A DNA stretch of 64,000 bases from Rhynchopus sp. YZ270_cl-10. Its lineage: Eukaryota; Euglenozoa; Diplonemea; Diplonemida; Diplonemidae. Positions 44,269 through 55,735 of this stretch are shown here, piece by piece. Under the pieces are notes generated by a model, which did not search any database, was not told the DNA's origin, and saw only the letters and a program-made list of their open reading frames with translations. The DNA is taken from contig OZ037934.1 in assembly GCA_964035575.1 (NCBI GenBank), positions 372,001 to 436,000 on the forward strand, in the 5' to 3' direction. Positions within the stretch are counted from its first letter, which is position 1. Every line of letters begins with the position of its first letter. The translations under genes and the position numbers were made by a program.

Positions 44269-47200
44269 ATGCGCGCAGGCTACGCGAAAGGCTACGCGAC
44301 CACTCCGGGTGGGATGCCGTCACCAGCGGTGAGTCTCGGCCCGACCTCCCCGTACACCACGACTGCTGCCACCACCTCGACAGCACCGCACACTACCTCA
44401 GAGTCCCCTCGGCATGTACCCACCCCGGGAACGTATGGCAGCGACTCGCTCCTCCCCTCCGACTGGCCTCGTACCCAAACCCGCAGCCCGACCTCTGATT
44501 GGACACCAAAGTCCGACTCTGTGACGTTCTCTCAGTTCGCTCAGGTGCAGGCGGAAAAGGCTACCCTCGAAGTGAAGCTGAACGTCGCTAACAACAAGCT
44601 GGCCGAAGCTGAAGAGGATGTCGCTCGCCTCGCAGGAATGGCGACCACTCAAAGAGAACAATACGGCCAGGTTGTGTCGACGCTGCTGACGACAATGAGG
44701 GGGCTCTGCTCGAAGACGGAGGTGCCCGAAGATGTCGCATCCCCAAGACGTGCTGCGATTGTCTCGGGGTTGGTCAAAAAGGAGCTTACAATGGTGCTGG
44801 CAGAATGTGAGGCGGAGAAAGAGCTGGCGGTGACCACTGCGGAGGCGAGCACAGCGAAAATCGGGGAGCTTATTGTTGCGGTGAATGACCGGGATATCTG
44901 CATTGCGACGCTTGAAGACAAGGTGAACCTCCTTCAGGAGCAGGTTCGCGCACTGCGTACCTCTCCTGTCCGCGGGGAGCGCCACGACCACGATACTCCC
45001 TTGCTTGGTCACAACGCGGACGACTCGCTTCTTCAATGGGCTACCCAAGGGGGGGAGCACTCTCCACTCTCCCCTCTTGGCGCAACGGTGCGGCAACCAT
45101 CCCCACAGAGGGCCAGACCTGCCCTTGCAGCATCGCCACGCAATGTGCAGACACCTCTCGATGCGGGGCCCACCGAATGGCCGCCATCCCCACGGAGACA
45201 GCACACAGAGCAGCCCCACTCGCAGCTTGATGATACGCTGCCGGAGGAGTTTCCCCCTTCGCCGAGAAGGGTGATCGGAAGTGAGGCCCCGACGGAGTGG
45301 AGGAAGAACGGTGAGGAGTGGCCGCCATCTCCGAGGAGGGCGGTGGAGGTGGTGGAGGAGGTGCGTGCTGCTGCCGCCCCTTCGCATGATTGGTCAAATG
45401 TAACCGCAACACCCGACTCTGCTGCAACAAAGGATTGGCTTATGAGTCCACAAAAGAGCCGAGAAGTCGTGTCACAACCTACCCATGAATGGCCACCTTC
45501 CCCTCAGAGGGTCCGTCAAACCGCCCCTTCACAGGAGGTCCGCGAGGTGCAAGAATGGCCGCCGTCTCCACAAAGGGTTCGCCAGGAGGTTCAAGAAATC
45601 ATGCCCGAAGAAACCGAGCAGCACGCCTGGCCAAGCCCGCAGAGGGAGAGAGCGCAGAGAGGGGAGGAGTGGCCGCCTAGTCCTCCGAGGACCCGGGGAG
45701 GAGGTGGAGGTGGTGGGGTTGCACCACAAAGACAGCAGCAGCCGGTGCAGGAGTGGCCGCCATCCCCGCAGAGGCAGAGGACGATGCCGGAGGTGGTGGA
45801 GGAAGGAGGGGGAGGAGGTGGTGGAGGTGGTGTGGGGGAAGAGTGGCCGCCGTCGCCGCCGCGTGCGCGTAAGACTGATTTGCATGAAACGGTGCCGATC
45901 AGTGGAGATGAGTGGCCGCCAGTGACGTCGCCGACAAACGCAAAGAACGTTTCCCCCCCAGTGCCGTCAGGTGAGGCAAAGGAGTGGCCGCCAAGCCCAA
46001 GGAGAAGTCGGACACCAGAGACTGCACAGCACAGCGCTCCTGCGAGGTCGGCGCAGATGTCAGGAAGGAAGGATCAGTGGCCGGCAAGCCCGAGGCGGAC
46101 TCCGTTGCCAGAGGTATGAGAGAGCACTGTAGAGAGAGAGAGAGAGGGGTTGAAGGTTGGGGGGGAAATGATGTGTTTTTTTTGAGAACTAAAAAAATGA
46201 AATAAAATTCTTACAGGCAAAGCAACCCGGCACACCGTTGGAGGCAAACCGCACTGCCACACCGATTGATGTGGGGCACGTCAGTCTCAACAACTCGCTC
46301 GAGGGGGATGTATGTTACACAGTAAACACACACACACAACACGCTTCCACAACAGAAGCTTTCATCCCATCATTATTTTGGTACATTTTTTAAGACCACC
46401 AAAAAATAGCATTTGTACCAAACCAACAACATCTCTTCTTCCCCCCAACAGGGTGTGCACCCGCAGCGTCTGGAGTGGCCCGCCACAAGCCCTAAGCAGA
46501 GCCACGAAGGCAACGCCGACCTGCAGCACATCCCCCGCCACTTCCGCAGCGACTCTGCCGCCAGCTCCACCACAGGCAGCAGGCGCCGTAGTGTCGGCTT
46601 CGTGGACGTCCCTCCGGACGACCTCGAGCTTTCCAGGAAGCACAGCGCAGGGGATTTGGGGGCAGCGAGACGCGCAGTGGATCTCATCAGGTACACATCC
46701 TTTTTGTTTTCTTTGAGGTAAGGTGGAAGCGTACAACTAACACAACTCTCCCTGTTTTCGTGTTCCCGTTTTCCTGTGAAGATAGCTATTTTTTTCCCCG
46801 CGATCGCCGCAGTTAAATTTTTCTTTGAACAAACCAACCTGTTCTTTCCTCTCCATTTCCCCCCCTTCACAGAGAACCAAGCGAACTTACCCCCACCGCC
46901 GCGAAGATGAAGATCCACAGACTTGAGGAAGAGCTCCGCCGTCTGAAGGGCGGGTCCGACTCACGCTTCAACACTCTCGACACCCCGATGCGGCGACGTG
47001 CCGAGGCCATCTTCAGCGCGGTGGACTCGCAGTGCCAGAAGGACGGCAGCATCTCCAAGGCCGAGCTGGGCAAGGTCCTGGGCAAGGAGCACCTCGGGGC
47101 CAAGGTCTTCTTCCACGAGCTCGATGCGAACGACAGCGGTGAAATCGATATCAACGAATGGCTGAACTGGTTTGGCCATCTCCAGAAGCGCGAGGCTGCC

Positions 47201-48310
47201 GACAACATGCTTGAATGGCTTGAACAGGAGCTTGCCGCCGCCACCGCCCCTGCTTCCGCCCCCCTCGACCCTCAAACCCAAACCCGCGCCTCAGACGCCT
47301 TCGACCGCATCCTCAACGCCGCCTCCACAGTCAGCCCCTACGTCCGCAAGGCTGAGCTGACAACGATTCTCACCGACGGTCACTCCTTCATGAGAGAGCT
47401 CGTCTCCAGCCCGCTGGACTCCGGGGAGCTGGTCGTGAAGCTCAGCGATTTTGTGGAGTGGATAAAGAAGTTGGACACAAATGGAACCCCCTCCACGGAT
47501 GTGATGGATTGGGTCGAGATGAAGCTCGCGAGCTACGACGACAAGCAGCGGCAGAACAGCCCGGCAAGGGTTGCAAAACAGCAACAACAGCACGACCTCC
47601 ACGAAGCCGAGCCCGTCAGACATGAGGACCCCGCAGCGTACCCTGACCTCCCGATGGAGGGATCGATCGACCAGGACCTCATCACAGAAGACATCGTGAC
47701 GGACCACTCCGTCCAGACCCCAGACTACGTCGAGCCCGCTGCACCAATCAGCCCCCCCGGTGAAGGTGGCTACGTGGGCTGCCTGCCCGAACTCCTCAAG
47801 ACGCGCGCAATTGAATGCTTCCACCAGCTGGACCAAGGCTGTGCAAACAGCGGAGAGATCCCGCAAGAAGACATGCTCAAGGTGCTGAACCTCTCAGAGG
47901 GTGCAGTCGAAGAGCTTCAGGCGGTGAAGGGGAATGCGTCTGATGTGACTATGGTATGCGAGGTGCCACGGTGAAGAGGTTTCATCTTTCGGTTTTTTTT
48001 TGAAAATTTAAAGTTTGGTAATGTTTAAATACCAAACTCCACTAAACTCCTTCAAAACTCGACCAAATTTCAGGAAAAATCAGGTGGTTTCAATGAATTT
48101 TTTATTTCCCACAATTTGATTGACAGGTGACTGAGCACGAGAGGCTTAGAATCATCTTATAAACTTTTCTTTGATTTTTTTTTTCGATTTCCATTTACCG
48201 CTTAAACAACCCTAAAACTACAGGCCGAATGGATGGAGTGGCTTGACACGATTCACAGCAAAAACGGCGCCGATGACCTGATTGCCTCAATGGAGGGAGC
48301 CATGAAGTGA
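44269..48310 (+). CDS. EF-hand protein with WPPSPRR repeats and coiled coil
   Basis: Five exons (44269-46113, 46217-46309, 46452-46690, 46873-47953, 48224-48310) keep frame at every junction and give 1114 residues. Introns are 103, 142, 182 and 270 bp with GTATG or GTACAC donors. ATG 44269 is the first in frame. Residues about 90-125 and 210-230 are coiled coil. Residues about 300-610 hold some twelve spaced EWPPSPRR-type motifs, with one more in exon 3. Exon 4 has one canonical EF-hand loop, DANDSGEIDINE (810-821), and two or three degenerate ones, each near a tryptophan helix such as EWLNWF. Probably a calcium-responsive cytoskeletal or flagellar scaffold, by inference; no named family. Intron 4 contains a stem-loop repeat. 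Confidence 0.8.
48126..48156 (+). repeat. Dispersed stem-loop repeat, copy 9, in an intron
   Basis: GGTGACTGAGC pairs with GCTTAGAATCATC around ACGAGAG, then TTATAAACTTTTCTTTG, 67 bp before the acceptor of intron 4 of the EF-hand gene. This is the only copy inside a well-supported intron. Confidence 0.6.
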
Positions 48311-50949
48311 AATACAATACAGAAAAAGAACAATGGTGAAGTCCGCAGCGTGAGGTTCTAGTAAAGCAGGACCTGGCGACGCGGGGATGAACCGAGAGCG
48401 CTGACTTAAGGTGTCCGGAGTGGTTGCTCATCAGCTCCCATAGACTAAACTCAACAGATTATCAAAAAAAAAAAGCAAACAAAAACAAAATTTTGGAAAA
48501 AAAATAATGTCGTTCTGAAGCAAATGATAGATGGGAAGAAGAAACAAAGGTTCTAAAACAGGGTATATTGAGAAGGCGTATGAGAAAAAAAAAGGAAAAA
48601 CAAAACAAACAAATAAACAAAACGAACAAAATAGTGACTTTCTTGTAGTTTAGGACGATTTGCGGTTTATTTCATTTCAGTACGATAGCCGTTGGTGCTG
48701 CGTACAGAGACCCTACCTCAGTAGGTGATTGTCGACACAACAAAAAAACAAAACAAAAAATAAAACAAAACAAAAAACAACAGCGACAAAACCCCCAATT
48801 ATATTTCCCCTTCACCCCCGTAGAATTTGTGTTGTGATGTATGAGGCTTTCACGTGTGTTTTTTTTCCCCCTCTTTTTTTGAGGTACACTGTTCACGAGC
48901 GAGCTGTTGTATTTCAAGTATTTTATTTTTTTTGGCATGAAAAATGCCCGTCATTCAGAGCTAACTTGGCTTTCACGGAAAATTTTCATGTGTGTTTTCC
49001 CATTTCCTTCTTTTAATTTCATCATGTGCAATCAATTTATTGATTGCATATGATGAAAATACTTCTTTTGTCCCCAGATTTTCTTCATATTTTTTATTGT
49101 GCTCATTTTCCTTTCGCCATGGTTGGTGGTCCACCCCGGTGCACCTGGTGATAACATAACATACCAAGGTAAACTGTTCACGGGAGGGCTTTTGTTATTT
49201 CAAATCAAATTTCGAGTGACAAAGGATTCCGAAGGAAAAGAGAAAAAAGCGCCGTTGTTTGGGCCGGAAAATGTTTTGGTTCCGGAAATTAGGTTGAGTT
49301 TTGGTACTTTTCCACACATTTTCCCCAAACACGTAAAAAAAAATAACTTTTTGGACAGTGGAGATTGCACAACTGTGGCAACACAACCGAGGCAACTACA
49401 CTACTCCAACAATTTATCAAAATAAATATATAAAGGAGCACCCCATTCACCGTTCCCCCCCTTGTCCCCTGTCTCACTTTACCCCCCTTCTTTTTGATTT
49501 TGTATCCTCCGGGTCTTGGCATCCTTAGATGCGGCGATCTGTAGAACAGTTCCCATATCCCCCTTTTTGCATTTTCTTTTTTTCAAAAAAAAAAAAAAAA
49601 AAAAAATGCCTTTCCATTCGAACGGCATGTTTATTAGATGTGGACACGTTCTTTTCATCTTCCAACCTGATTTTTTTCTTCTCCTTTTCTTTTCAAGTTT
49701 TCTTTTACTAGATTTAAAAAAAAATGAAGCGGGAAAAAAAAATATAGGTGCAGTGCATCCTCGAGGCGCCTCACTATTAAAACCAAGTTTTTAAAAATAA
49801 ATAAAGTACATATCACAACGAAACGTTAGCAAAATACCACTGAGGAGTTCCGGAAATTTTGCGGGTTTTATCTTTGGTTTCAAAGAGACGTTCGATTGAA
49901 AGAGTTCGGGAAAGGGAGCAAAGAGGTGGGGGGAGGAGCACGTACAAAGCAAACAGGCAAACAAACAAACAAAAGTCTGATACCCCAGAAATCCAAAAAA
50001 AAAAACCCCAAGTACGCGACAACTAGGCAAGAAGTACGTAATATGGGGTCGTCAGGAGCACCAAAAAGTAACAATTCCATTGGTTTGAGGATGATCTGGC
50101 ATCTATATACGGTGTGGTCGGCCCCCCCCCGAGACCCCGGGACGTACTCTTTTGAGGTATCGGATTAGGGATCTCTCTCCTCTCCTCTGCTTTGCTCTTT
50201 GCTCCTTCAACCCGAACAAGATGATTTTTTTTTCCTCGAGATGCGTACGCGAAGGCATCTTTCTTTTCCCCCCCCACTCCCCAGAAAATTATCCTCACCT
50301 TATTACCCCGCCTTTAGATCCTCAATACAATATAAGCAAAACTGAGAAGCAGAATTTAAAAAAAAAATGGGAGGAAATAAAATGGGTGTGAAACCCCGTT
50401 TTTTATGTTCTGCTGAATTTCTTACAGTACACAGACGCCTCCTTTAGCCAGGTGGTTTAGTCTGCATATTGTGGAACACCCCACTGACAGAGTCTTGCTT
50501 TTTTTTATTAAAAAAAGCGACAAAAAAAACCCCCCGCCCCTCCAAAAAAAAAAAAAACAAAAGATAGCAACACCAACAAAATAGCAAAAAATAGCAAAAT
50601 ATCCCCACACCCTCTCCCACCGAAAAAAAACACAAAAAAAAAAACGGCATATTTTTTTCCCTTCCCCTTTCCAGATAATGTGTGAAGGTGCTCATTTCAA
50701 TACTCCCCTTTCTGTGTTCAGCAGATGCAGGATTACGGTGGGGAGGAAACCCTGTGTTCAGTCTTAGGCTAATGTCAAGATGTCAACCCAGAGTGGGGAT
50801 AACGTCCCTCGTGTTGCACGCTCTTGTGAGGAGGCAGTTGTGTACCCGAGCATCTTGTTTTTTTCTTGCTCCCGTTCTCCAACCCCGCTCCCGTCAACAC
50901 TAACCACCCAGTCATACTCTAAAAAAAGAAGAAGAAAAAAGCAACAACA
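48311..50949. other. Intergenic 2.6 kb before the array
   Basis: No credible gene. Contains an A-rich-tailed repeat (about 48697-48790, GACCCTACCTCAGTAGGTGA then CAAAAAA runs), CTACACTA-type repeats (49381-49424, 49753-49796), a right half of the 68-bp element family (about 50011-50062), and A/T homopolymers. Between 50700 and 50930 frames are open on + but no start, homology or splice pair is convincing. Confidence 0.5.
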
Positions 50950-51735
50950 ATGATGTCCAAGGCAGGACTCGCAATGGCCGCAGCCTTCGTGGCCCTGGCT
51001 GAGGGTGCACCCTCTGCAGGAACGGTTGAGCTGCTGGAGGTGCCTGTGGCAAACGCGTTCGGGTTGAGAAGTGCAGCATCATCAACCAGGAACGCCCCTG
51101 CACAGCATATGACCCTGCTGTCGTCTGGTGTGGGTGCGTGGCCGGACCTTGATGGGTCGACGCTGCGCGACGTGCCGCCGTTCATGCGCCTCATGCCAAC
51201 GACGCTGGCGAACTGGGACATGGCAACCGGGACGACAGTGAAGTTCTCGTGCCCAAACGAGCCTTCCCTGATTGAGGTGTGCGACGCATGGGTGTTCTTC
51301 TACAGCTGCCCGCAGAGCTGTGTGACGAAGTACCAGGGTGGTGTGCAGGGCCAGCTTGCGGCACTGCCCGGATGGGAGAGGACACAGTGCGCACCTTCCT
51401 TCTGGACGAACGCACCTGGAATGACCTTCGTGCACCCGATGGCGAGCTTCAGAATGCAGCTGTCGCCTGGTGAGTCGACCCAGTTTGACCTTCTGGACGA
51501 CGCAGAGTTCCTTGCCTTTGGGATTGACTCGAACGGAGAGGACTGCACGAAGTACATGGACGAGAACACCTGCCCTGTGGCGGGAGGACGCTGCAAGTGG
51601 GAGACGGAGGCGGGTGCGGGTGTGTGCCTGAACCAGAACTGCAAGGGCCGCTTCGGACCCCCGCCGCCGTGCCGTGAGTGCCCCTGGCAGGGAGTTGTGA
51701 GTGTCGCACGCCCTGCCTCGGACGGTCCGTTCTAA
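50950..51735 (+). CDS. Secreted 12-cysteine protein, array copy 1
   Basis: 261 residues, no intron. Residues 1-23 (MMSKAGLAMAAAFVALAEGAPSA) form a signal peptide. The mature part has 12 cysteines, including SCPQSC, EDC, TCP, GRCKWE, VCLNQNC and CREC, enough for six disulfides. The C-terminal portion resembles small Cys-rich extracellular modules in spacing, but I recognise no family. Codons strongly favour G/C endings, unlike the T-rich surroundings, suggesting high expression. The double ATG lies in an AACAATGATG context. Unlike copies 2-4 its upstream DNA is unique, so it is the array's edge. Likely a secreted or cell-surface product; function unknown. Confidence 0.85.
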   Translation: MMSKAGLAMAAAFVALAEGAPSAGTVELLEVPVANAFGLRSAASSTRNAPAQHMTLLSSGVGAWPDLDGSTLRDVPPFMRLMPTTLANWDMATGTTVKFSCPNEPSLIEVCDAWVFFYSCPQSCVTKYQGGVQGQLAALPGWERTQCAPSFWTNAPGMTFVHPMASFRMQLSPGESTQFDLLDDAEFLAFGIDSNGEDCTKYMDENTCPVAGGRCKWETEAGAGVCLNQNCKGRFGPPPPCRECPWQGVVSVARPASDGPF

Positions 51736-51854
51736 GTCGCCTGACACAGATGGCATGTCACGGGAGGGAGCTCGGTGGCGTGGCTGAAGCTCATCAACAC
51801 TGATGAAAACAGTGTCTGTTTTTATTTATTTTGTTTTGTCTTTTTTCTTCTTAG

Positions 51855-51951
51855 CATCATGTGTTGCTGCACATACATAGACGCATACAAAGACTGCACA
51901 GGCTTCACTTTTCCCAGCACAAAGGAGTGCTTTTTGTACGCCTTTTCTGTT
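51855..51951 (+). other. Conserved spacer segment E1 with splice-like edges
   Basis: In all four units a segment about 120 bp after the stop is bounded by a TTCTTCTTAG acceptor-like sequence and a GTGAGT donor-like one. One frame is Cys-rich (IMCCCTYIDAYKDCTGFTF...). Other copies start near 54751, 56647 and 59309. It could be an exon of a second product or an untranslated exon, but its phase does not fit the upstream gene. Confidence 0.3.
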
Positions 51952-52094
51952 GTGAGTTTGAGTGAACCAGGCTCTTCTTACAGAATACGAACCCACACTT
52001 CCACAGAAGCGTAATAGCAATTGTGTGATGCATGGGAAAGAATCAAAAAAGCAGCCCCACATTTTGCTTTTCAGAAAATCTTTTTTTGTCGTCA

Positions 52095-53074
52095 GGGTGG
52101 CACAACTTTTTTTTTTGTTTCCCGCTCGCTGACTCTGGGAAAAAAATGCGCGCGCGCGCAAAAAAAAAGTTTTTAAAAAAGTTTTGCCGGAAAAAAAGTT
52201 GTGGGAACAGGGTGATCCCGTGGGCTTTTTATATAAAATCGCCTCAGGGGCCCAAAAATGGGTGACCCAAAACACAGTTTTTTAGCATTTCCGGAATCCG
52301 TCCAGAAAGTGGTGGGGTCAATTTCGAAAATTGGACAATTTTTTGACCACTTAAATTTTTGAAAATGTGAGCCCGGTCACTAATATGTGGGTCCCAGTTT
52401 TGGCCAAAACATGCTGCTCAAAAAAGATCGGGTCTTTTGTTTGTGCGCTCAAAGCCGGGAAAACAAAAAGGTGAAAAAATGTGTTAAACTGAAGTACGGT
52501 TGTTGTGGTTAATTGAGTACTCAAAGAAAACAAACAAGCTTCTGTTTTTTTCAATCCGTTTTGTTTGCCCTGCAGCGCTGCCTCCAATCTTTTTAGAATT
52601 GACAACAAGTTGTTTTATCAAAAAAATTTTCAGCCCCAAAACATGCCGCCATTGGCATTTCCGGAATCTGTCCGCACTGTGGTGGGGTCAATTTGCCGAA
52701 ATGGCCAAGTTCTCGGTTTTGGTCAAAAATGAGTGTGAGGTAAAGGGGCCAAGGTAAATCCCACAACTCAGATTTTCTCTCCCTGATGCTGAAACCATGA
52801 AAATGCGCGAAAGCACCGGCATTTGCATTTCCGGAATCCGCCCGTTGTGTGGTGGGGTCAATTTGCCGAAATGGAGGAGTTTTTATAAATTTTGGTCAAA
52901 ATCGTGTACAACCCGGTGAAGGAAAAATATTTTCACTAAAAAAAACCCCCCAAATGTCCACCAGTACTCAGTACCCAGTACCGAAACTTTTTTTCCACCA
53001 AACTTTTTTTTTTTTGAATCTCGAAAAAAAAATGCGCGCGCGAGCGGGAAACAAAAAAAAAAGTTGTGCCACCC
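52095..53074. mobile_element. Inverted-repeat element with TCA target duplication (980 bp)
   Basis: Ends GGGTGGCACAAC and GTTGTGCCACCC extend inward with mismatch-poor CCCGCTCGC/GCGAGCGGG arms. TCA occurs on both sides (52092-52094 and 53075-53077), while the three other array units read TCACGGGT (one GCCACGGGT) without insertion. The 3-bp duplication and GGG start suit PIF/Harbinger-like elements. The interior carries three CCGGAATCCG repeat units and no transposase, so it is non-autonomous. Confidence 0.85.
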
Positions 53075-53500
53075 TCACGGGTATTATCATTTCCATTTTT
53101 TCACTTTCAAAGCTCTTTGCCTTTTTGCACCCTTTTTGCCCGTCGCGTTTGGTTTGTCTTTGCGAGTTGGACCCTTAACGGGTTCAGCACTCTTGACAAA
53201 CACGCATCTTGTTACGCATCTTTTGCGGAATTGAGAGGTACTTTCCTTTTGGATTGTGATAATAGAAAAAAGGGGGCAGTGCCACGCACCTCCGTACTGC
53301 TTCAGCTGCGCCCCCTTCTTTTTTGTTCAGTATTCAAAAAATAGTTTGCCAATACCTCTCGTTCCGTTTTGTTTAGTTTTTTGTTTTTTTGTTTTTTTTA
53401 TTTTTTGTGCCGCCAATGTTGTTTTTGAGACTGGGCCACATCGTGAGGACACCATTCTTCCGTCTTTGATTTTTTCGTTTTTTGTTTTATTTTTTCATAG

Positions 53501-53765
53501 GTTTTACTCCTGCCAAGGAGTGCTTCTTCACGAGTCACAGGATGTCTTGCCTGACCCCTTTTCTTCTGCGACCCTGTGTGCACACTGCAGACAGGCAGTG
53601 CTGCGTACACACATCTTTTCTTTGGTTGCAGGAGCACGGGAAATGCTTTTGGAATGAGACATTCTGTGACAGAAGACCACCCTCCCCACTTAGTCAGCAG
53701 CCACCGAAACGTGGAACGATCCCCAACCTCTCAGCTCCACCCTCCCCCTTTTTCTTTCAGACCAA
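53501..53765 (+). other. Conserved spacer segment E2, open and Cys-rich
   Basis: Follows a TTTTTTCATAG acceptor-like site in every unit (copies start near 55405, 57307 and 61002). One frame encodes FTPAKECFFTSHRMSC...CCVHT...GKCFWNETFC. In units 1 and 2 this frame runs without a stop into the next gene's ATG. If the array gene were spliced at its internal GCC-GTGAGT (phase 1), E2 would be in frame, but no shared stop codon follows. Coding status unresolved. Confidence 0.3.
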
Positions 53766-53850
53766 TCAAGGGTTGGGATATTTCGGTTGTCATACACTTC
53801 CCTCAACAACGTCCTCCCAGAACTTCCGCAAAAAGCAAAACACACGAACA

Positions 53851-54636
53851 ATGATGTCCAAGGCAGGACTCGCAATGGCCGCAGCCTTCGTGGCCCTGGC
53901 TGAGGGTGCACCCTCTGCAGGAACGGTTGAGCTGCTGGAGGTGCCTGTGGCAAACGCGTTCGGGTTGAGAAGTGCAGCATCATCAACCAGGAACGCCCCT
54001 GCACAGCATATGACCCTGCTGTCGTCTGGTGTGGGTGCGTGGCCGGACCTTGATGGGTCGACGCTGCGCGACGTGCCGCCGTTCATGCGCCTCATGCCAA
54101 CGACGCTGGCGAACTGGGACATGGCAACCGGGACGACAGTGAAGTTCTCGTGCCCAAACGAGCCTTCCCTGATTGAGGTGTGCGACGCATGGGTGTTCTT
54201 CTACAGCTGCCCGCAGAGCTGTGTGACGAAGTACCAGGGTGGTGTGCAGGGCCAGCTTGCGGCACTGCCCGGATGGGAGAGGACACAGTGCGCACCTTCC
54301 TTCTGGACGAACGCACCTGGAATGACCTTCGTGCACCCGATGGCGAGCTTCAGAATGCAGCTGTCGCCTGGTGAGTCGACCCAGTTTGACCTTCTGGACG
54401 ACGCAGAGTTCCTTGCCTTTGGGATTGACTCGAACGGAGAGGACTGCACGAAGTACATGGACGAGAACACCTGCCCTGTGGCGGGAGGACGCTGCAAGTG
54501 GGAGACGGAGGCGGGTGCGGGTGTGTGCCTGAACCAGAACTGCAAGGGCCGCTTCGGACCCCCGCCGCCGTGCCGTGAGTGCCCCTGGCAGGGAGTTGTG
54601 AGTGTCGCACGCCCTGCCTCGGAGGGTCCGTTCTAA
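53851..54636 (+). CDS. Secreted 12-cysteine protein, array copy 2
   Basis: 261 residues, identical to copy 1 except Asp258 is Glu. Same signal peptide and all 12 cysteines. The frame is open for 369 bp upstream of the ATG through segment E2, but the start is placed at ATGATG because copy 1 has no such upstream frame and a TCCTCCCAG acceptor-like site lies 30 bases before it. Confidence 0.85.
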   Translation: MMSKAGLAMAAAFVALAEGAPSAGTVELLEVPVANAFGLRSAASSTRNAPAQHMTLLSSGVGAWPDLDGSTLRDVPPFMRLMPTTLANWDMATGTTVKFSCPNEPSLIEVCDAWVFFYSCPQSCVTKYQGGVQGQLAALPGWERTQCAPSFWTNAPGMTFVHPMASFRMQLSPGESTQFDLLDDAEFLAFGIDSNGEDCTKYMDENTCPVAGGRCKWETEAGAGVCLNQNCKGRFGPPPPCRECPWQGVVSVARPASEGPF

Positions 54637-55735
54637 GTCGCCTGACACAGATGGCATGTCACGGGAGGGAGCTCGGTGACGTGGCTGAAGCTCATCAACA
54701 CTGATGTATACAGTGTGTGTATTTATTTATTTTGTCTTCTTCTTCTTAGCATCATGTGTTGCTGCACATACATAGACGCATACAAAGACTGCACAGGCTT
54801 CACTTTTCCCAGCACAAAGGAGTGCTTTTTGCACGCCTTTTCTGTTGTGAGTTTGAGTGAACCAGGCTCTTCTTACAGAATACGAACCCACACTTCCACA
54901 GAAGCGTAATAGCAATTGTGTGATGCATGGGAAAGAATCAAAAAGCAGCCCCACATTTTGCTTTTCAGAAAACTCTTTTTTTGTCGTCACGGGTGTTATC
55001 ATTTCCATTTTTTCACTTTCAAAGCTCTTTGCCTTTTTGCACCCTTTTTGCCCGTCGCGTTTGGTTTGTCTTTGCGAGTTGGACCCTTAACGGGTTCAGC
55101 ACTCTTGACAAACACGCATCTTGTTACGCATCTTTTGCGGAACTGAGAGGTACTTTCCTTTTGGATTGTGATAATAGAAAAAGGGGGCAGTGCCACGCAC
55201 CTCCGTGTGCCCACTTCTTTTTTTTTTCAGTATTCAAGAAATAGTTTGCCAATACCTCTCGTTCCGTTTTGTTAAGTTTTTTGTTTTTTCGTTTTTTCTT
55301 TTTTTTTTTTGTGCCGCCAATGTTGTTTTTGAGACTGGGCCACATCGTGAGGGCACCATTCTTCCGCCTTTGTTTTTTCGTTTTTTGTTTTATTTTTTCA
55401 TAGGTTTTACTCCTGCCAAGGAGTGCTTCTTCACGAGTCACAGGATGTCTTGCCTGACCCCTTTTCTTCTGCGACCCTGTGTGCACACTGCAGACAAGCA
55501 GTGCTGCGTACACACATCTTTTCTTTGGTTGCAGGAGCACGGGAAATGCTTTTGGAATGAGACATTCTGTGACAGAAGACCACCCTCCCCACTTAGTCAA
55601 CAGCCACCGAAACGTGGAACGATCCCCAACCTCTTATCTCCACCCTCCCCCTTTTTCTTTCAGACCAATCAAGGGTTGACACTTCCCTCAACAACATCAC
55701 CCCAGAACTTCCGCAAAAAGCAAAACAAACAAACA

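Noticed and set aside
53481-53850. N-terminal extension of array copies 2 and 3 through E2
   Set aside because: Copy 1 has no such upstream sequence, yet encodes the same protein, and an acceptor-like CAG separates E2 from the start codon.
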